Below, one piece after another: positions 1 through 9,071 of a stretch of 43,354 bases of DNA. The stretch is taken from NCBI GenBank assembly GCA_029098165.1, contig JAQXNU010000002.1:1-43354 (forward strand), in the 5' to 3' direction. Numbering within the stretch: the first letter of the stretch is position 1; each line of letters begins with the position of its first letter. The translations under genes were made by a program, and so were the position numbers. A model generated the notes under the pieces. That model saw nothing but the letters and a program-made list of their open reading frames with translations, made no database searches and was not told the DNA's origin. The stretch comes from Clostridiales bacterium (lineage in GTDB: Bacteria > Bacillota > Clostridia > Lachnospirales > Lachnospiraceae).

Positions 1-1
1 C

Positions 2-346
2 TCCTATCGAGATTTTCATGGGTTTAAAGTCATAAAAGAGTTCTATGCGAATGGATGGTTAAAGTTCATTTTCCAGTATATCTATTACATATTTGAAACA
101 GTCCTTGTAACACTCATTATTATCTTTGGTCAGAAAGCATGCGATCAATGGATTCACCAAACCAAGATTCCATCTGGTGGTATCGTGCTTGCACTCACTT
201 GGGGACTTGCACATTGTTTTACACAAGATTTTGTTATGGGCGTTATCTGTTTTATTTCTTCAATCTGCTATGGATGTATCTATTTATTAGTAGACCAAGA
301 TATCCGAAAGGCTTATCCATTAATTTTGATGGTGCTGATTTTATAA
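2..346 (+). CDS. CPBP-family intramembrane metalloprotease, C-terminal part (5' truncated by window)
   Basis: Frame 2 is open from the window edge to TAA at 344-346 and encodes about 114 residues of hydrophobic protein. It carries the segment TWGLAHCFTQD, which resembles the second conserved motif of the CPBP/Abi membrane protease family (a W-G-x-x-H helix), followed by two further membrane segments. The first family motif (EExxxR) would lie upstream of the window and cannot be seen. CPBP proteins are multi-spanning membrane proteins used in prenyl-protein-type proteolysis or bacteriocin self-immunity; which role applies here is unknown. It converges on the minus-strand operon that ends at 441. 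Confidence 0.65.
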   Translation, partial: SYRDFHGFKVIKEFYANGWLKFIFQYIYYIFETVLVTLIIIFGQKACDQWIHQTKIPSGGIVLALTWGLAHCFTQDFVMGVICFISSICYGCIYLLVDQDIRKAYPLILMVLIL

Positions 347-367
347 AACTAATTTCCAATTCCTTAT

Positions 368-403
368 AGCAAAAAAGTGCTGTTTTTCACAGCTTCATTT
401 TTT
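368..403. terminator. Bidirectional hairpin terminator between convergent genes
   Basis: GCTGT (379-383) and ACAGC (389-393) form a short stem. On the minus strand it is followed by ACTTTTTT, on the plus strand by a T-rich stretch at 396-403. It sits between the stop of the CPBP gene and the end of the long minus-strand operon, so it can serve both. The stem is only 5 bp. Confidence 0.45.
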
Positions 404-440
404 CTACGCCGAAAACATCTGAAATAAGCCCGACTTAACT

Positions 441-1205
441 TTACATCTTATATTTCTTCTGAATTCTCGTAATCTTCTCCGTAAATGAATGATAGATAAA
501 GTATAAAAAGATTACTGTCGCCACTGCATGAATAAAATCAAACGGAATTCCTTGAATGTAAGAAGCTTTTAATGCCCCTGGTGTTATGTAAGAATAAAAC
601 ATTATAACCGATGCAAAATTGATGACTCCACCATATAAAAGAAATGTAGCTACAAATCCATACAAACATACCAAAAATTTGTTATGCTTTCCATGGGAGA
701 AAATCAATCCTGCTACAAAACCAACCAGCCCAAAGCAATACATCTGCCATACAGTCCATGGACCCTGACCATAATAAAAATTTGAAATAAAACCGGTGAG
801 TACTCCAACTAAAAAACCATCCATTGGTCCTACGAGAATCGCAGCCATAATTACAACTGCAAGGACTGGTTTAAACTGTGGTAAGAAAAAAAATGCAATT
901 CGCCCAAGGGTAGCAATTGCGGCCATAGAAGCAATCAATATTAATCTTCGACTACTAAACTGTTGCTGCTTGATCTGTATTACAAATGGTATCAAAGAAG
1001 CGCATATGATCAGAATACTAATGAGATAGTACTTTCGATCTTCTAGCAAAGTAACTCCAATGCAGATGAAACATGGAATTATAATTGCTACCACAAGAAT
1101 CGAAGCGATCAATACTGCGCGCTTACGATTATGCTCAACCTTCTGGAATTGCTCTGTTCCCTGTGTTTCCTCTATCATCTGCATCTTTTTAATGTTCTCT
1201 CGCAT
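441..1205 (-). CDS. ECF transporter S component (substrate-binding membrane protein), probably for corrinoids
   Basis: This very hydrophobic protein of about 254 residues has roughly six membrane segments after a charged N-terminus. It resembles ECF S components, which bind a vitamin in the membrane and deliver it to the shared T/A module. It is the last gene of the riboswitch-controlled operon, directly after the T and A components, and overlaps the end of the ATPase gene by 17 bp. I prefer ATG at 1205, which has GAGG about 9 nt upstream, over the in-frame TTG at 1211. The substrate is inferred from the cobalamin riboswitch and the upstream DUF4430 proteins; CbrT is the known cobalamin S component. 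Sequence alone does not prove the ligand. Confidence 0.75.
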   Translation of the reverse strand: MRENIKKMQMIEETQGTEQFQKVEHNRKRAVLIASILVVAIIIPCFICIGVTLLEDRKYYLISILIICASLIPFVIQIKQQQFSSRRLILIASMAAIATLGRIAFFFLPQFKPVLAVVIMAAILVGPMDGFLVGVLTGFISNFYYGQGPWTVWQMYCFGLVGFVAGLIFSHGKHNKFLVCLYGFVATFLLYGGVINFASVIMFYSYITPGALKASYIQGIPFDFIHAVATVIFLYFIYHSFTEKITRIQKKYKM

Positions 1206-2868
1206 ACTCAACTACCTCATCTTCTAATACTAAGTTTACATCCACTTCCCGCATCATCTTATTCGCAGTGGATGTATAAAAATAATTACGACTTAGTAAC
1301 TGTTTGGTTGGTGCCTTTTGCGTGATCATCCCATCATACAAAAAATAAGAAATCTGTGTATTCTGTGCACAAAATTCAATATCATGACTTACGATAACTA
1401 TGGTTGTTCCCTGTTCATGCAAATTTCGAATAATCTTTGCAATCCTTTGTTTTAAAAGCTGATCAACACCTTTGGTCGGTTCATCTAACAATAAAATCTC
1501 TGGTTTCGTCATTACCACTTTAGCTAGTGCAAGTAACTGCTGCTGCCCACCAGACAGATCATATGGATGCTTTTTTAATAAATCTTCCAGCATAAATTCT
1601 TTGGCATAAGGTTCGAATTCATATTCAATGTTTCGAAGTTCCTCTTCTACTGTTGGCTTTAAGAATAAGTCCTGCGGATTTTGTGGAAGCATCGATATCT
1701 TTCGCCGAAAACTTTGATTCCTTTTTGATTCCTTTTCAAAAATGATCTTGCCACGGTATGGTTTTTCTAAACCAGTCAACAACGACAATAAAGTTGTTTT
1801 CCCCTGTCCATTGGCACCTAAGAACGAGATATAATCCCCGGCATAAATTTTCAATTCAAAATCCTTTAAGATATCTTTTCCCTCTCGCTCATAGCGAAAC
1901 CAAACGTTTTTCATCCAAACGATAGGCGAGTTCTGATGTTTTGGGGTATACTTCATTTTTGTATTCGTTTCGGCTTGAGTGTTATCCCTAGATACTCGTT
2001 TCGATTCAAAATGTGTAAAGTCATCTACGACAGAACGTTCTTTTAGAAATCGTTTCTCCATGATTTTTTTCCCTTCCTTAATCGTGAAACTATCAAACCT
2101 GCTACACAATTTCATCGGAAGACTTGTTTGAGATGGCAAGAATTTAATCAATGGAGAATCTTGCTCCATTAATGTTTTCACCATTCCTTCCCGATCTCCA
2201 CAATATAGAAGTTTTGCCTGGTGCAATACGATACAGCGATCCGCTCTTGATAATGCTTCATCCAAGCGATGTTCGGATAATAAAATGGTAGTACCAAACT
2301 CATCATTGACACGCTTTAATAATGCAATGAAGTTCTCCGTTGCAATTGGATCAAGCTGTGATGTTGGCTCATCCAATAATACCAACTCTGGCTGAGCTAT
2401 CATAACCGCTGCCAGATTTAAAATTTGCTTTTGACCACCGGAAAGTTCATTGACTGAGCGTTCAAACCAATCAGTGATTCCGAAAAAGACTGCCATTTCA
2501 GCAACTCTTCTTCGGATTTCCTCTTCTCCTACGCCGAGATTTTCTAAGGTGAAGGCAAGTTCATGCCACACTTTATCCGTTACAATCTGATGATCTGGGC
2601 TCTGCGAAACATAACCTATCTTCGTTGTATCTTCACGTCGAGTTAACGTTAAAAGATTTTTCCCTCGAAACAGAAGTTCTCCAGTTAATTCACCTTCTGG
2701 TCGGATCGCAGATTTTAATAACTTGAGTAACGTTGACTTTCCACTTCCGGTCTCTCCAAACATCAAAACGAACTCTCCTTTTTCGATTTGGATGTTCACC
2801 GAGTCTAGATTGACTTTTGGGGATAATGCATATGTAAATGTTAAATCTTTTGTTTCGAGATATGCCAT
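1189..2868 (-). CDS. ECF transporter energising ATPase, two fused ABC domains
   Basis: 559 residues with two complete ABC ATPase domains. The first has Walker A GETGSGKST (38-46), signature LSGGQ (142-146), Walker B LVLLDE (162-167) and switch His200. The second has GANGQGKTT (351-359), LSGGQ (438-442), LLLDE (459-463) and His495. A polar linker of about 85 residues (225-310) joins them. In most Firmicutes the two ECF ATPases (EcfA1/A2) are separate genes, so a fused pair suggests a dedicated system rather than the shared housekeeping module. The start has GAGGA about 6 nt upstream. The gene overlaps the T-component gene by 28 bp and the S-component gene by 17 bp, which suggests translational coupling. 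Confidence 0.93.
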   Translation of the reverse strand: MAYLETKDLTFTYALSPKVNLDSVNIQIEKGEFVLMFGETGSGKSTLLKLLKSAIRPEGELTGELLFRGKNLLTLTRREDTTKIGYVSQSPDHQIVTDKVWHELAFTLENLGVGEEEIRRRVAEMAVFFGITDWFERSVNELSGGQKQILNLAAVMIAQPELVLLDEPTSQLDPIATENFIALLKRVNDEFGTTILLSEHRLDEALSRADRCIVLHQAKLLYCGDREGMVKTLMEQDSPLIKFLPSQTSLPMKLCSRFDSFTIKEGKKIMEKRFLKERSVVDDFTHFESKRVSRDNTQAETNTKMKYTPKHQNSPIVWMKNVWFRYEREGKDILKDFELKIYAGDYISFLGANGQGKTTLLSLLTGLEKPYRGKIIFEKESKRNQSFRRKISMLPQNPQDLFLKPTVEEELRNIEYEFEPYAKEFMLEDLLKKHPYDLSGGQQQLLALAKVVMTKPEILLLDEPTKGVDQLLKQRIAKIIRNLHEQGTTIVIVSHDIEFCAQNTQISYFLYDGMITQKAPTKQLLSRNYFYTSTANKMMREVDVNLVLEDEVVEYAREH

Positions 2869-3764
2869 GCTAATTCCTCTTTCTTATCCATCCAATATGG
2901 CAGGAAACAAAATACGACCCAAAGAACATAAAACACCATTTGGTATGGATTTGTATTTGCGTAATGGTAAACTGGAAAAAAATTAACGTAAAAAACCTTA
3001 AGTATGCTTCCTACTACAAGAATAACAACCATTGATAATTCGATGATTAAGTATGATTTATCCAATCTCGTCAATCGATTGTTCTTATAATAAGTTCTAC
3101 CTTTCAATGTAAACCCTCTGGATTTCATAGAATCAGAAGATTCAATCGCATTTTCTAAACACCAAGTAATTAAAGCAGAAATATTGGCAACCCCGTGGAT
3201 AATGCGAGTCAAAATATTCCCTGAATGATCATCCTGCCCAATACACTTTTGAGCACGCTGTACGTTTCGATACTGCTTACGATACATTGGAACAAAACGA
3301 AATGCCATCGTAAGCAATAGCGAACCAATCGGAAAAAATTTCGCAAAGATACAAATCAACTTATCTTCTGTTACAATCTGATGAAATATCTGAAAGTAAA
3401 GAAGGATATCATAAATCATTAAACCAGACATTAGCCCAAACAAAATGGATTCCAATGTGATTGGGTTTTGATTCATATAACATAGGATTGTAACTCCCTG
3501 GTGATTAAACAACGGATTGATGACACAAACCAGCAAGGCAACTGGCAATAACTTAAGATTCATTAAGAGTTGTCGTCTGCCTCCAAGTACAATGGAATAT
3601 ACAAAGGAAAATAGAAATCCTGTCACCAGAATCACTGGATGCATACTGAACATAATCAATACCATTGCAACAAGAAAATACAAAAAGCTAACATAAGGGT
3701 GAATTCGATAGAAACAGGAACTTGTTACTTTATTTTGTTTTATCAAGCCAGTCACACCCCACAT
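2841..3764 (-). CDS. ECF transporter T component (EcfT-like transmembrane protein)
   Basis: About 307 residues with membrane segments in the N-terminal half, a cytoplasmic helical region, and a C-terminal membrane segment. The motif ESSDSMKSRGF near residue 210 matches the A-R-G type coupling motif through which EcfT docks on the ATPases. It transmits ATP hydrolysis to the S component. The ATG at 3764 gives a 35-bp overlap with the upstream DUF4430 gene and has AGGAAGAG directly before it; an in-frame GTG at 3755 has better spacing and is an alternative start. It is followed by the fused ATPase and the S component, completing an ECF transporter. Confidence 0.88.
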   Translation of the reverse strand: MWGVTGLIKQNKVTSSCFYRIHPYVSFLYFLVAMVLIMFSMHPVILVTGFLFSFVYSIVLGGRRQLLMNLKLLPVALLVCVINPLFNHQGVTILCYMNQNPITLESILFGLMSGLMIYDILLYFQIFHQIVTEDKLICIFAKFFPIGSLLLTMAFRFVPMYRKQYRNVQRAQKCIGQDDHSGNILTRIIHGVANISALITWCLENAIESSDSMKSRGFTLKGRTYYKNNRLTRLDKSYLIIELSMVVILVVGSILKVFYVNFFPVYHYANTNPYQMVFYVLWVVFCFLPYWMDKKEELAWHISKQKI

Positions 3765-5346
3765 CTCTTCCTAAATCGCAAGTATATCTCCACTGAATCA
3801 CTTCGCCATCTTTTAGCATATATCGAGAACATCCATAATTCGGATACCAGCCATCAACACTATACATCCAGCCGGACAAATTACCACAATCAAATTCATA
3901 AAGATTGTTAATTCCTTCAATATAATTCGAATTATAAATCGGAGTCATGGAATACTCCATTTGTATTCCTGCTTTTTGGGTTTCTCGAAGAAGTACATCA
4001 AATACCGATTCTCCTTCATAAAAGATAACCTTTTTCTTTTCAAAGATGTATCCACTATCTGGCACAAACGATGTTTTTTCAGGGTTAAGATCACTCATAT
4101 GATCTTTAATGGTCAGACAGTCAATGGACAACGTACAGCTATAAGATTTTTTATAATCCACCACTCGATTTTTTGGTTCCACAGGAAGTGGTTTTCCTTC
4201 TGGGACCGGATCCGTCTCATATTGATCTTTTTGTGTCTGCTTTCCATCAGAGATTACACGATTACCAGAAGATGTCGTGCCACTTGCAGTTAAGCTACTT
4301 CCCTGCCCCTTTGGTTTCTTATCTTCCTTCATAACGCTTGTGGTTAATTTCCCAGTATCCGTATTCGTTAATTTCTGATTTTCCGAGCTATTCTCATTCT
4401 TTGTCGGACTACTTTGCGTAATCTTACCATCTGGAACTTTCACCTTGGCTAAGGAGTCCTTATCGGCATTCTGCAAAAGTTGCTCCATCTCAGATGAATC
4501 TGAAGAAACTTCTGTTTTGCTATTCGCATTATTTTTGTCATCATTGACACTCTGATTATCCTTGAATGCTTCCTTATCTACAACCATCAATGTTTCTTGC
4601 TTGTTATCCTCACTCATAGTCAAACTGGTTGGACGTTCTGAAGCACTCTCAACATTCTGACTTTGCTCAGCAGTTTCCTCCAACTTGATATCTTGTGATT
4701 TCCCCGTAGAATTACTATCATTAAAGCTAAGTATCTCGTTGTCTGTAGTAGTCTCCTTCTCATAGATTGAAGTTGCAGCTACTTTATTCTGAACATCCGA
4801 TACAAGACAAAAGATTCCCTTCGTATCATAAACCGGATATGTAATTTCTGCGCCATCTGGCATTAGATTTACAATTGGATTTGAAATAAATGTTAGATTT
4901 CCATCCTCTAAATGATATAAAGCAATATCTTCTGTATTCTGATGTAATAGTTTAATCGTTAGCACCGGCAAACCATTTAGCTGAATATCTTTTGAAAATT
5001 GAAATACAAAACTATTACTTGCCCTTAAAGAGTCTGATACCTTCTGCTCCCATTGTCCAGTTTCATAAATGGTAAGATTCGTTTCATATATCGATTGAAT
5101 CGAACCTACGTCATAAAACCATTCATAGGTGATACGATCCGTCTTACCATGAATGGTCAACATTTTATCATGACTTAATGCATCTTTAAATTCCTTTTGT
5201 ATTTCTTTGCTATCTACCGTTACTGTAGAAGGCATACCACTCCATTCAATCTTTACAAACCAACCAACAATAAGCGTCACTATCATAAGAAGTGGGAGTA
5301 AGATTTTCGTATATCTTTTTAGTTTATACTTCTTTTCAGCTATCAT
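3730..5346 (-). CDS. Membrane-anchored surface protein with C-terminal DUF4430 (transcobalamin-like) domain
   Basis: 538 residues. One membrane segment at about 14-32 anchors the protein with the rest outside. A possible small domain (about 40-200) follows, then a long Ser/Thr/Asp/Glu/Lys/Gln-rich linker (about 200-400) that could span the wall. The C-terminal 135 residues contain the DUF4430 signature GWMYSVDG followed by KDGEVIQWRYTCDLG. DUF4430 (PF14478) corresponds to the C-terminal beta domain of eukaryotic transcobalamin and intrinsic factor. The gene lies between the cohesin protein, whose stop it overlaps by 4 bp (ATGA), and the T component. I infer a wall-spanning corrinoid receptor that hands ligand to the transporter. 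Confidence 0.8.
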   Translation of the reverse strand: MIAEKKYKLKRYTKILLPLLMIVTLIVGWFVKIEWSGMPSTVTVDSKEIQKEFKDALSHDKMLTIHGKTDRITYEWFYDVGSIQSIYETNLTIYETGQWEQKVSDSLRASNSFVFQFSKDIQLNGLPVLTIKLLHQNTEDIALYHLEDGNLTFISNPIVNLMPDGAEITYPVYDTKGIFCLVSDVQNKVAATSIYEKETTTDNEILSFNDSNSTGKSQDIKLEETAEQSQNVESASERPTSLTMSEDNKQETLMVVDKEAFKDNQSVNDDKNNANSKTEVSSDSSEMEQLLQNADKDSLAKVKVPDGKITQSSPTKNENSSENQKLTNTDTGKLTTSVMKEDKKPKGQGSSLTASGTTSSGNRVISDGKQTQKDQYETDPVPEGKPLPVEPKNRVVDYKKSYSCTLSIDCLTIKDHMSDLNPEKTSFVPDSGYIFEKKKVIFYEGESVFDVLLRETQKAGIQMEYSMTPIYNSNYIEGINNLYEFDCGNLSGWMYSVDGWYPNYGCSRYMLKDGEVIQWRYTCDLGRDVGCDWLDKTK

Positions 5347-6032
5347 TTGCTCTGCACCTCCTGAATCGGTGATTCAACCACATAGTTTCCATTGTGGCAT
5401 TTTACATTACCTTTCTGCATTGATAGAGAATTGCTTTCATCGATTGTTGCAAAGGTTGCCTGACCGAAGGAAATCTCAACTTCATCTCCCGTACTACAGC
5501 TGTCACGCACTTTAAATTCAATTCGAAAAAGGACATTCTTCCCTTCGGATAACTGATCAAACTTAAATGGGACTTCACCAGCCGTCATATCAAGATACAT
5601 GGTACGTATCTTACCATCACGGTTCGCTAACTCTTTCTGATAACTCCATTCTGGCAATATCTTTCTTTGCGTTGACTGTTCGATGATCGTAATATTCCCT
5701 TGTTTTAACGATAAAAATTCCAATTGCGTCGGATCAAAATCGAACTGAAAACTTAAGGCTGGGTATTCTCCTGGAAACTGCCCCGCCTCTACATCTACAC
5801 ATACGGTTTCTCCAGGGATAAACGTTGCTTTTTTTAATGCAATATGATAAGCATTCCAAGAAATCTGTCCCTTATCCTGTGATTTGTCCTTTTTTAATAT
5901 TACTATAACGGATATCACAATAATTGAAATCAGGATTAGAGATAAAAGAACATATATGATCTTTTTTTTTGTTGGTAATCCTTTAAATTTAATTATTTTC
6001 TTTTGTAAGCTCTGTTTTAATGATGTTATCAT
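5343..6032 (-). CDS. Membrane-anchored cohesin-like domain protein
   Basis: 229 residues. A basic N-terminus and one strong membrane segment (about 25-46) are followed by a single beta-rich domain (about 57-215). That domain reads like a cohesin: an opening strand after PGETV, the segment SFQFDFDPTQLEFLS, a central MYLDMTAG strand, and a closing FRIEFKVRD...GDEVEISF pattern. Cohesins bind dockerins in cellulosomes. The partner is probably the dockerin of the 890-aa protein encoded directly upstream, so this gene would tether that protein to the membrane. The downstream DUF4430 gene starts inside its stop (ATGA). Cohesin assignment is from pattern recognition only; related beta-sandwich domains are the alternative. 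Confidence 0.75.
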   Translation of the reverse strand: MITSLKQSLQKKIIKFKGLPTKKKIIYVLLSLILISIIVISVIVILKKDKSQDKGQISWNAYHIALKKATFIPGETVCVDVEAGQFPGEYPALSFQFDFDPTQLEFLSLKQGNITIIEQSTQRKILPEWSYQKELANRDGKIRTMYLDMTAGEVPFKFDQLSEGKNVLFRIEFKVRDSCSTGDEVEISFGQATFATIDESNSLSMQKGNVKCHNGNYVVESPIQEVQSK

Positions 6033-6075
6033 CCTATCATTACTCCATTATTCTACGAATTGATAACCTGAAATT

Positions 6076-6131
6076 GCAGAGTAAGCTATGCCAGACACAT
6101 TAGATACGTGTTCTGAGATAGCTTACTCCGC
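6076..6131 (-). other. Long intercistronic hairpin without U-run
   Basis: GAGTAAGCTAT (6079-6089) and ATAGCTTACTC (6118-6128) are perfect inverted repeats. The pairing extends by three more positions with one mismatch, and the loop also holds ACAC/GTGT pairing. No T-run follows on the minus strand, so it is more likely an mRNA-processing or stability element, or a partial attenuator, between the 890-aa gene and the rest of the operon. Confidence 0.7.
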
Positions 6132-6141
6132 ATTCAACTAA

Positions 6142-8814
6142 TTATTTTAAACGAATTGCAAATGGTTTGCCCATAATATAATATTCCACAACTGAAAGAG
6201 CATCAATGGAATCAATTTTAGCATCACCAGATACGTTATAGGTTAAGATTAATTTCGATGTTACTTCAGGTGTAGACTTACGTAACCATAAACTAACCAT
6301 ATTCAAAGCATCCTGAGCATCAATAGCATTATCCTCATTCGTATCAGCAAAACTGATTGTTTCAATTGACTGACTATCATAAACGCTATAGTTACTAGAA
6401 TCAGATAATTGCTGATCCGTAACAGAACTATCTACGATCATTATGTAAGTAGTCACTCCTGCATAACTGGTAAAATCGTTAGATTTATATAACATGGAGT
6501 ATCCTCCATTTGCCTGAAAACCGAGGGCATGCTCCTTGTTTTCTAGTCCTGTAAATACAACCTTTACTGCCTTCTTGTCTGCTGGAATCCAGTCAGTTCC
6601 ATCACCTTGATATAAAACAGTAGTAGATACATTAATATCATTTAATGTAATCTCATGAATCGTTTCTTTGTCAAGGTACTCTACAATTGTTTCAGAATCC
6701 TTCATCTGACGCAAGGATGCTAAACTAACGTATAGATTGGAACCCTCCGGTGCTTTTTCACGTATTTTAAATGTAATATGTAGAAAATCCTGTGTTCCTT
6801 CTTGTGTTGACATTATTTCATTACCATTGAGAATATCCATATAGACAAATCTCAAGGTCCCATTTTCCGCATTCCAGTTGAGGCTTCCACCAAGAATTGT
6901 ATCATCTGCTGTTACGCTTACAACATCCAAGTTTGAGGAATATGTAAGGATACCATCAATTAATGCGGTTGCCTCTGCAATAGAACCAAGACGCAAAGAA
7001 ATATTAAACTGGGTGCCTACTTGATTATTGATATTAGAAGGTAATGCTATCGTTGCTTCATTCGAAGCGATACTGCTATTTTCCGATTTTGTTACATCAC
7101 TCATATCATATAAACCAGTCTTTTTCTGAAGTAATCGATTGTATGCAACTAAAGCATACGCTGCCTGCTCGGTAGCCATCTGGTTAGAATCATTTCCAAC
7201 ATGAGCAAAGCTAATAGTTCCGTCGTTCTCTACCATAAATGAGAACAAACTGGATAATAACCAAGCTCCATGCTCTTTTATGAATCTCGCATCTGTAGCA
7301 GGATCGATGTTTAATGCACATAGTGCGCAGATTGTCTGGGCAACAGATTCGGAATTTACAGACCCCCAGGAAGCAAGACCACCATCATCTCTTTGTTGTT
7401 TCGAAATAACATCCAAACCCCGATCAACAGCAACTTTTACTTTCTCATTGCTCGTATAGTATCTAGCCAAACCTTGGATTGCCATCATTGTAATATCTGG
7501 ATCAGGAACTGCTCCAGACAACGTCCATCCACCATCGGATAGTTCTTTATCTAAGATATACTGTACTAAATTTTCTCTCGTCGTCTGAGTACCTGAACCC
7601 TCCAGAACAGGAATCTCATAATTACCACTATCGAGTGCAATCAACGCATAGATGGCTCCATTGATACCTTGCTTAACCGTCTTTTCACGATTTGCTAATG
7701 GTTTTACAAGATTATAACCTGCAAACGTAGTTGGATCTTCTCCAAGTGCTGATAATGCGATGATAACTCTTGAATATTCGGTTAACTTAACCGAATGAAG
7801 CACTCCATTCTTCTCTTGAACATACGTTTTTAAATTATCAAGATAAGTTTTCTTAAACTGCTCAGTAATCTTCCCTGACCTTGCTAACTCTAATACAGCC
7901 CATTCTCCACCAATGGATCCGCATTCCGGATTGGTCACTGTATCCAACATAAATTCTGATACTTTATTTACTGCATCATCTATGGAATATGGCAATTCCT
8001 TTACAGTTCCTACCGAAGGTTTTGGCGTAGGCGTCGCTGGATCAAGATATTGCTCATATGCTTTCACTAATGCGTGAGTCGCTTCATTTAAATCTTCCTG
8101 TGTCGCCTCAATTTCTAAAGCTGTATCATAAACTGCTTGGTATAGACCTGCATGTGTTTCGATAAAATTACCTTCATCAGCTCGAACACGTGCAATCTGT
8201 GTTAGGAGATCTCCACGATTTGGTTCGGTATAATATGAAGGGTCTCCCCATCCCGTATCACAACCAAGATCTGCTCCATATCCCCACAAAGTAAATTGCC
8301 AGCGAATGCAATCCCCGTCATACACTGGCCATTGGGCACTTCCTACTGGTATCATTACATTATTCACAGTAATCATCCAGCCTGACATAAAAGAATAATC
8401 AAACTCTCCTAAGTAGTCATCATCATTCCCCTCATTATCATCGTTGCTTGGTCCACCATTTTCTGTAATGAACGATGGGATATCCAAGGTTCCATCGTCT
8501 GCATCTTTAATGGATTGCAGATAGAAATCTCCTCCTTCAACAGAACCGGTACATCTATACTCGTATCCTTCGTCCTCTAACAAACGAACGAGTACGGAAG
8601 CTGCCGTATCATCCTCGTAAATCTCCACTTGTGTCGGTTCAATTAAAAAACCTTGGCCAAGCGTTTTCTTTTCAATACATACGGTAACATATTTCTTTCC
8701 CGTATCTTGCCCATATGCAATTTCCCCAATGCCAGCCATCGGTAAAAGCAGGCATGCAATCATTAGTATTGCAAATAGACGTTTCATCTTGTGTTTTAAC
8801 CTAAAATTAGGCAT
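6142..8814 (-). CDS. Secreted corrinoid-capture protein: DUF4430, alpha/alpha barrel, cohesin and dockerin
   Basis: 890 residues. A signal peptide (1-35) precedes a DUF4430 domain (about 40-186, with SGWMITVNN and IRWQFTLWGYGADLG), a helical segment (200-256), a TPTPKPS linker and an alpha/alpha-barrel region (275-565). The barrel has prenyltransferase/terpene-cyclase-like repeats such as DGGW, DDGGLASWG and EQAAYALVAY. A cohesin-like domain (about 585-725), a beta domain (about 728-820) and a dockerin (about 823-884) follow. The dockerin has two calcium loops, DTNEDNAIDAQDA and NVSGDAKIDSIDA. Human intrinsic factor and transcobalamin join an alpha6/alpha6 barrel to a DUF4430-type beta domain; here the order is reversed. 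It is the first gene after the cobalamin riboswitch, so corrinoid binding is a strong inference. The start at 8814 has AAGGAAAGGAG about 12 nt upstream; a second ATG at 8787 has no visible site. Confidence 0.85.
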   Translation of the reverse strand: MPNFRLKHKMKRLFAILMIACLLLPMAGIGEIAYGQDTGKKYVTVCIEKKTLGQGFLIEPTQVEIYEDDTAASVLVRLLEDEGYEYRCTGSVEGGDFYLQSIKDADDGTLDIPSFITENGGPSNDDNEGNDDDYLGEFDYSFMSGWMITVNNVMIPVGSAQWPVYDGDCIRWQFTLWGYGADLGCDTGWGDPSYYTEPNRGDLLTQIARVRADEGNFIETHAGLYQAVYDTALEIEATQEDLNEATHALVKAYEQYLDPATPTPKPSVGTVKELPYSIDDAVNKVSEFMLDTVTNPECGSIGGEWAVLELARSGKITEQFKKTYLDNLKTYVQEKNGVLHSVKLTEYSRVIIALSALGEDPTTFAGYNLVKPLANREKTVKQGINGAIYALIALDSGNYEIPVLEGSGTQTTRENLVQYILDKELSDGGWTLSGAVPDPDITMMAIQGLARYYTSNEKVKVAVDRGLDVISKQQRDDGGLASWGSVNSESVAQTICALCALNIDPATDARFIKEHGAWLLSSLFSFMVENDGTISFAHVGNDSNQMATEQAAYALVAYNRLLQKKTGLYDMSDVTKSENSSIASNEATIALPSNINNQVGTQFNISLRLGSIAEATALIDGILTYSSNLDVVSVTADDTILGGSLNWNAENGTLRFVYMDILNGNEIMSTQEGTQDFLHITFKIREKAPEGSNLYVSLASLRQMKDSETIVEYLDKETIHEITLNDINVSTTVLYQGDGTDWIPADKKAVKVVFTGLENKEHALGFQANGGYSMLYKSNDFTSYAGVTTYIMIVDSSVTDQQLSDSSNYSVYDSQSIETISFADTNEDNAIDAQDALNMVSLWLRKSTPEVTSKLILTYNVSGDAKIDSIDALSVVEYYIMGKPFAIRLK

Positions 8815-8860
8815 AAGAAATAAACACTCCTTTCCTTACCAAAGTATGTTTATAGAAAAG

Positions 8861-9035
8861 AACTAGCAGGCAGGTCTCCGGACTTAGAGTCATACTACTA
8901 TCTCCCCTTCTCGCATAATGCAATGGTTTCTTGAGATTTCGTCATCCTTACCGTTGTGTAGGCAGTTCTGGTCTTTCACCAGATTCCCTATTATCTTTTA
9001 GTTTTCACTAAAAGCACCTGATTCTTTGCTATTAA
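8861..9035 (-). ncRNA. Cobalamin (adenosylcobalamin-type) riboswitch
   Basis: On the minus strand the leader contains AGGGAATCTGGTGAAAGACC, matching the conserved core of cobalamin riboswitches, and about 80 nt later AAGTCCGGAGACCTGCC, an almost exact B12 box. Flanking GCTAGTT and AACTTAATAGC segments can close the outer stem. It ends about 45 nt before the start of the 890-aa gene and should lower expression of the whole downstream operon when corrinoid is plentiful. Exact ends are approximate. Confidence 0.95.
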
Positions 9036-9071
9036 GTTATAACTTTACCAAAATGAAATTAATCCTGTTAA

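Noticed and set aside
139..369. Open frame of 76 codons on the plus strand
   Set aside because: It is out of frame with the 2-346 reading frame, which shows membrane-protease-like sequence; no ribosome-binding site.
5343..9035. Cellulosome component for polysaccharide degradation
   Set aside because: No glycoside hydrolase or carbohydrate-binding domain is seen in these genes, and the cobalamin riboswitch plus ECF transporter point to vitamin uptake.
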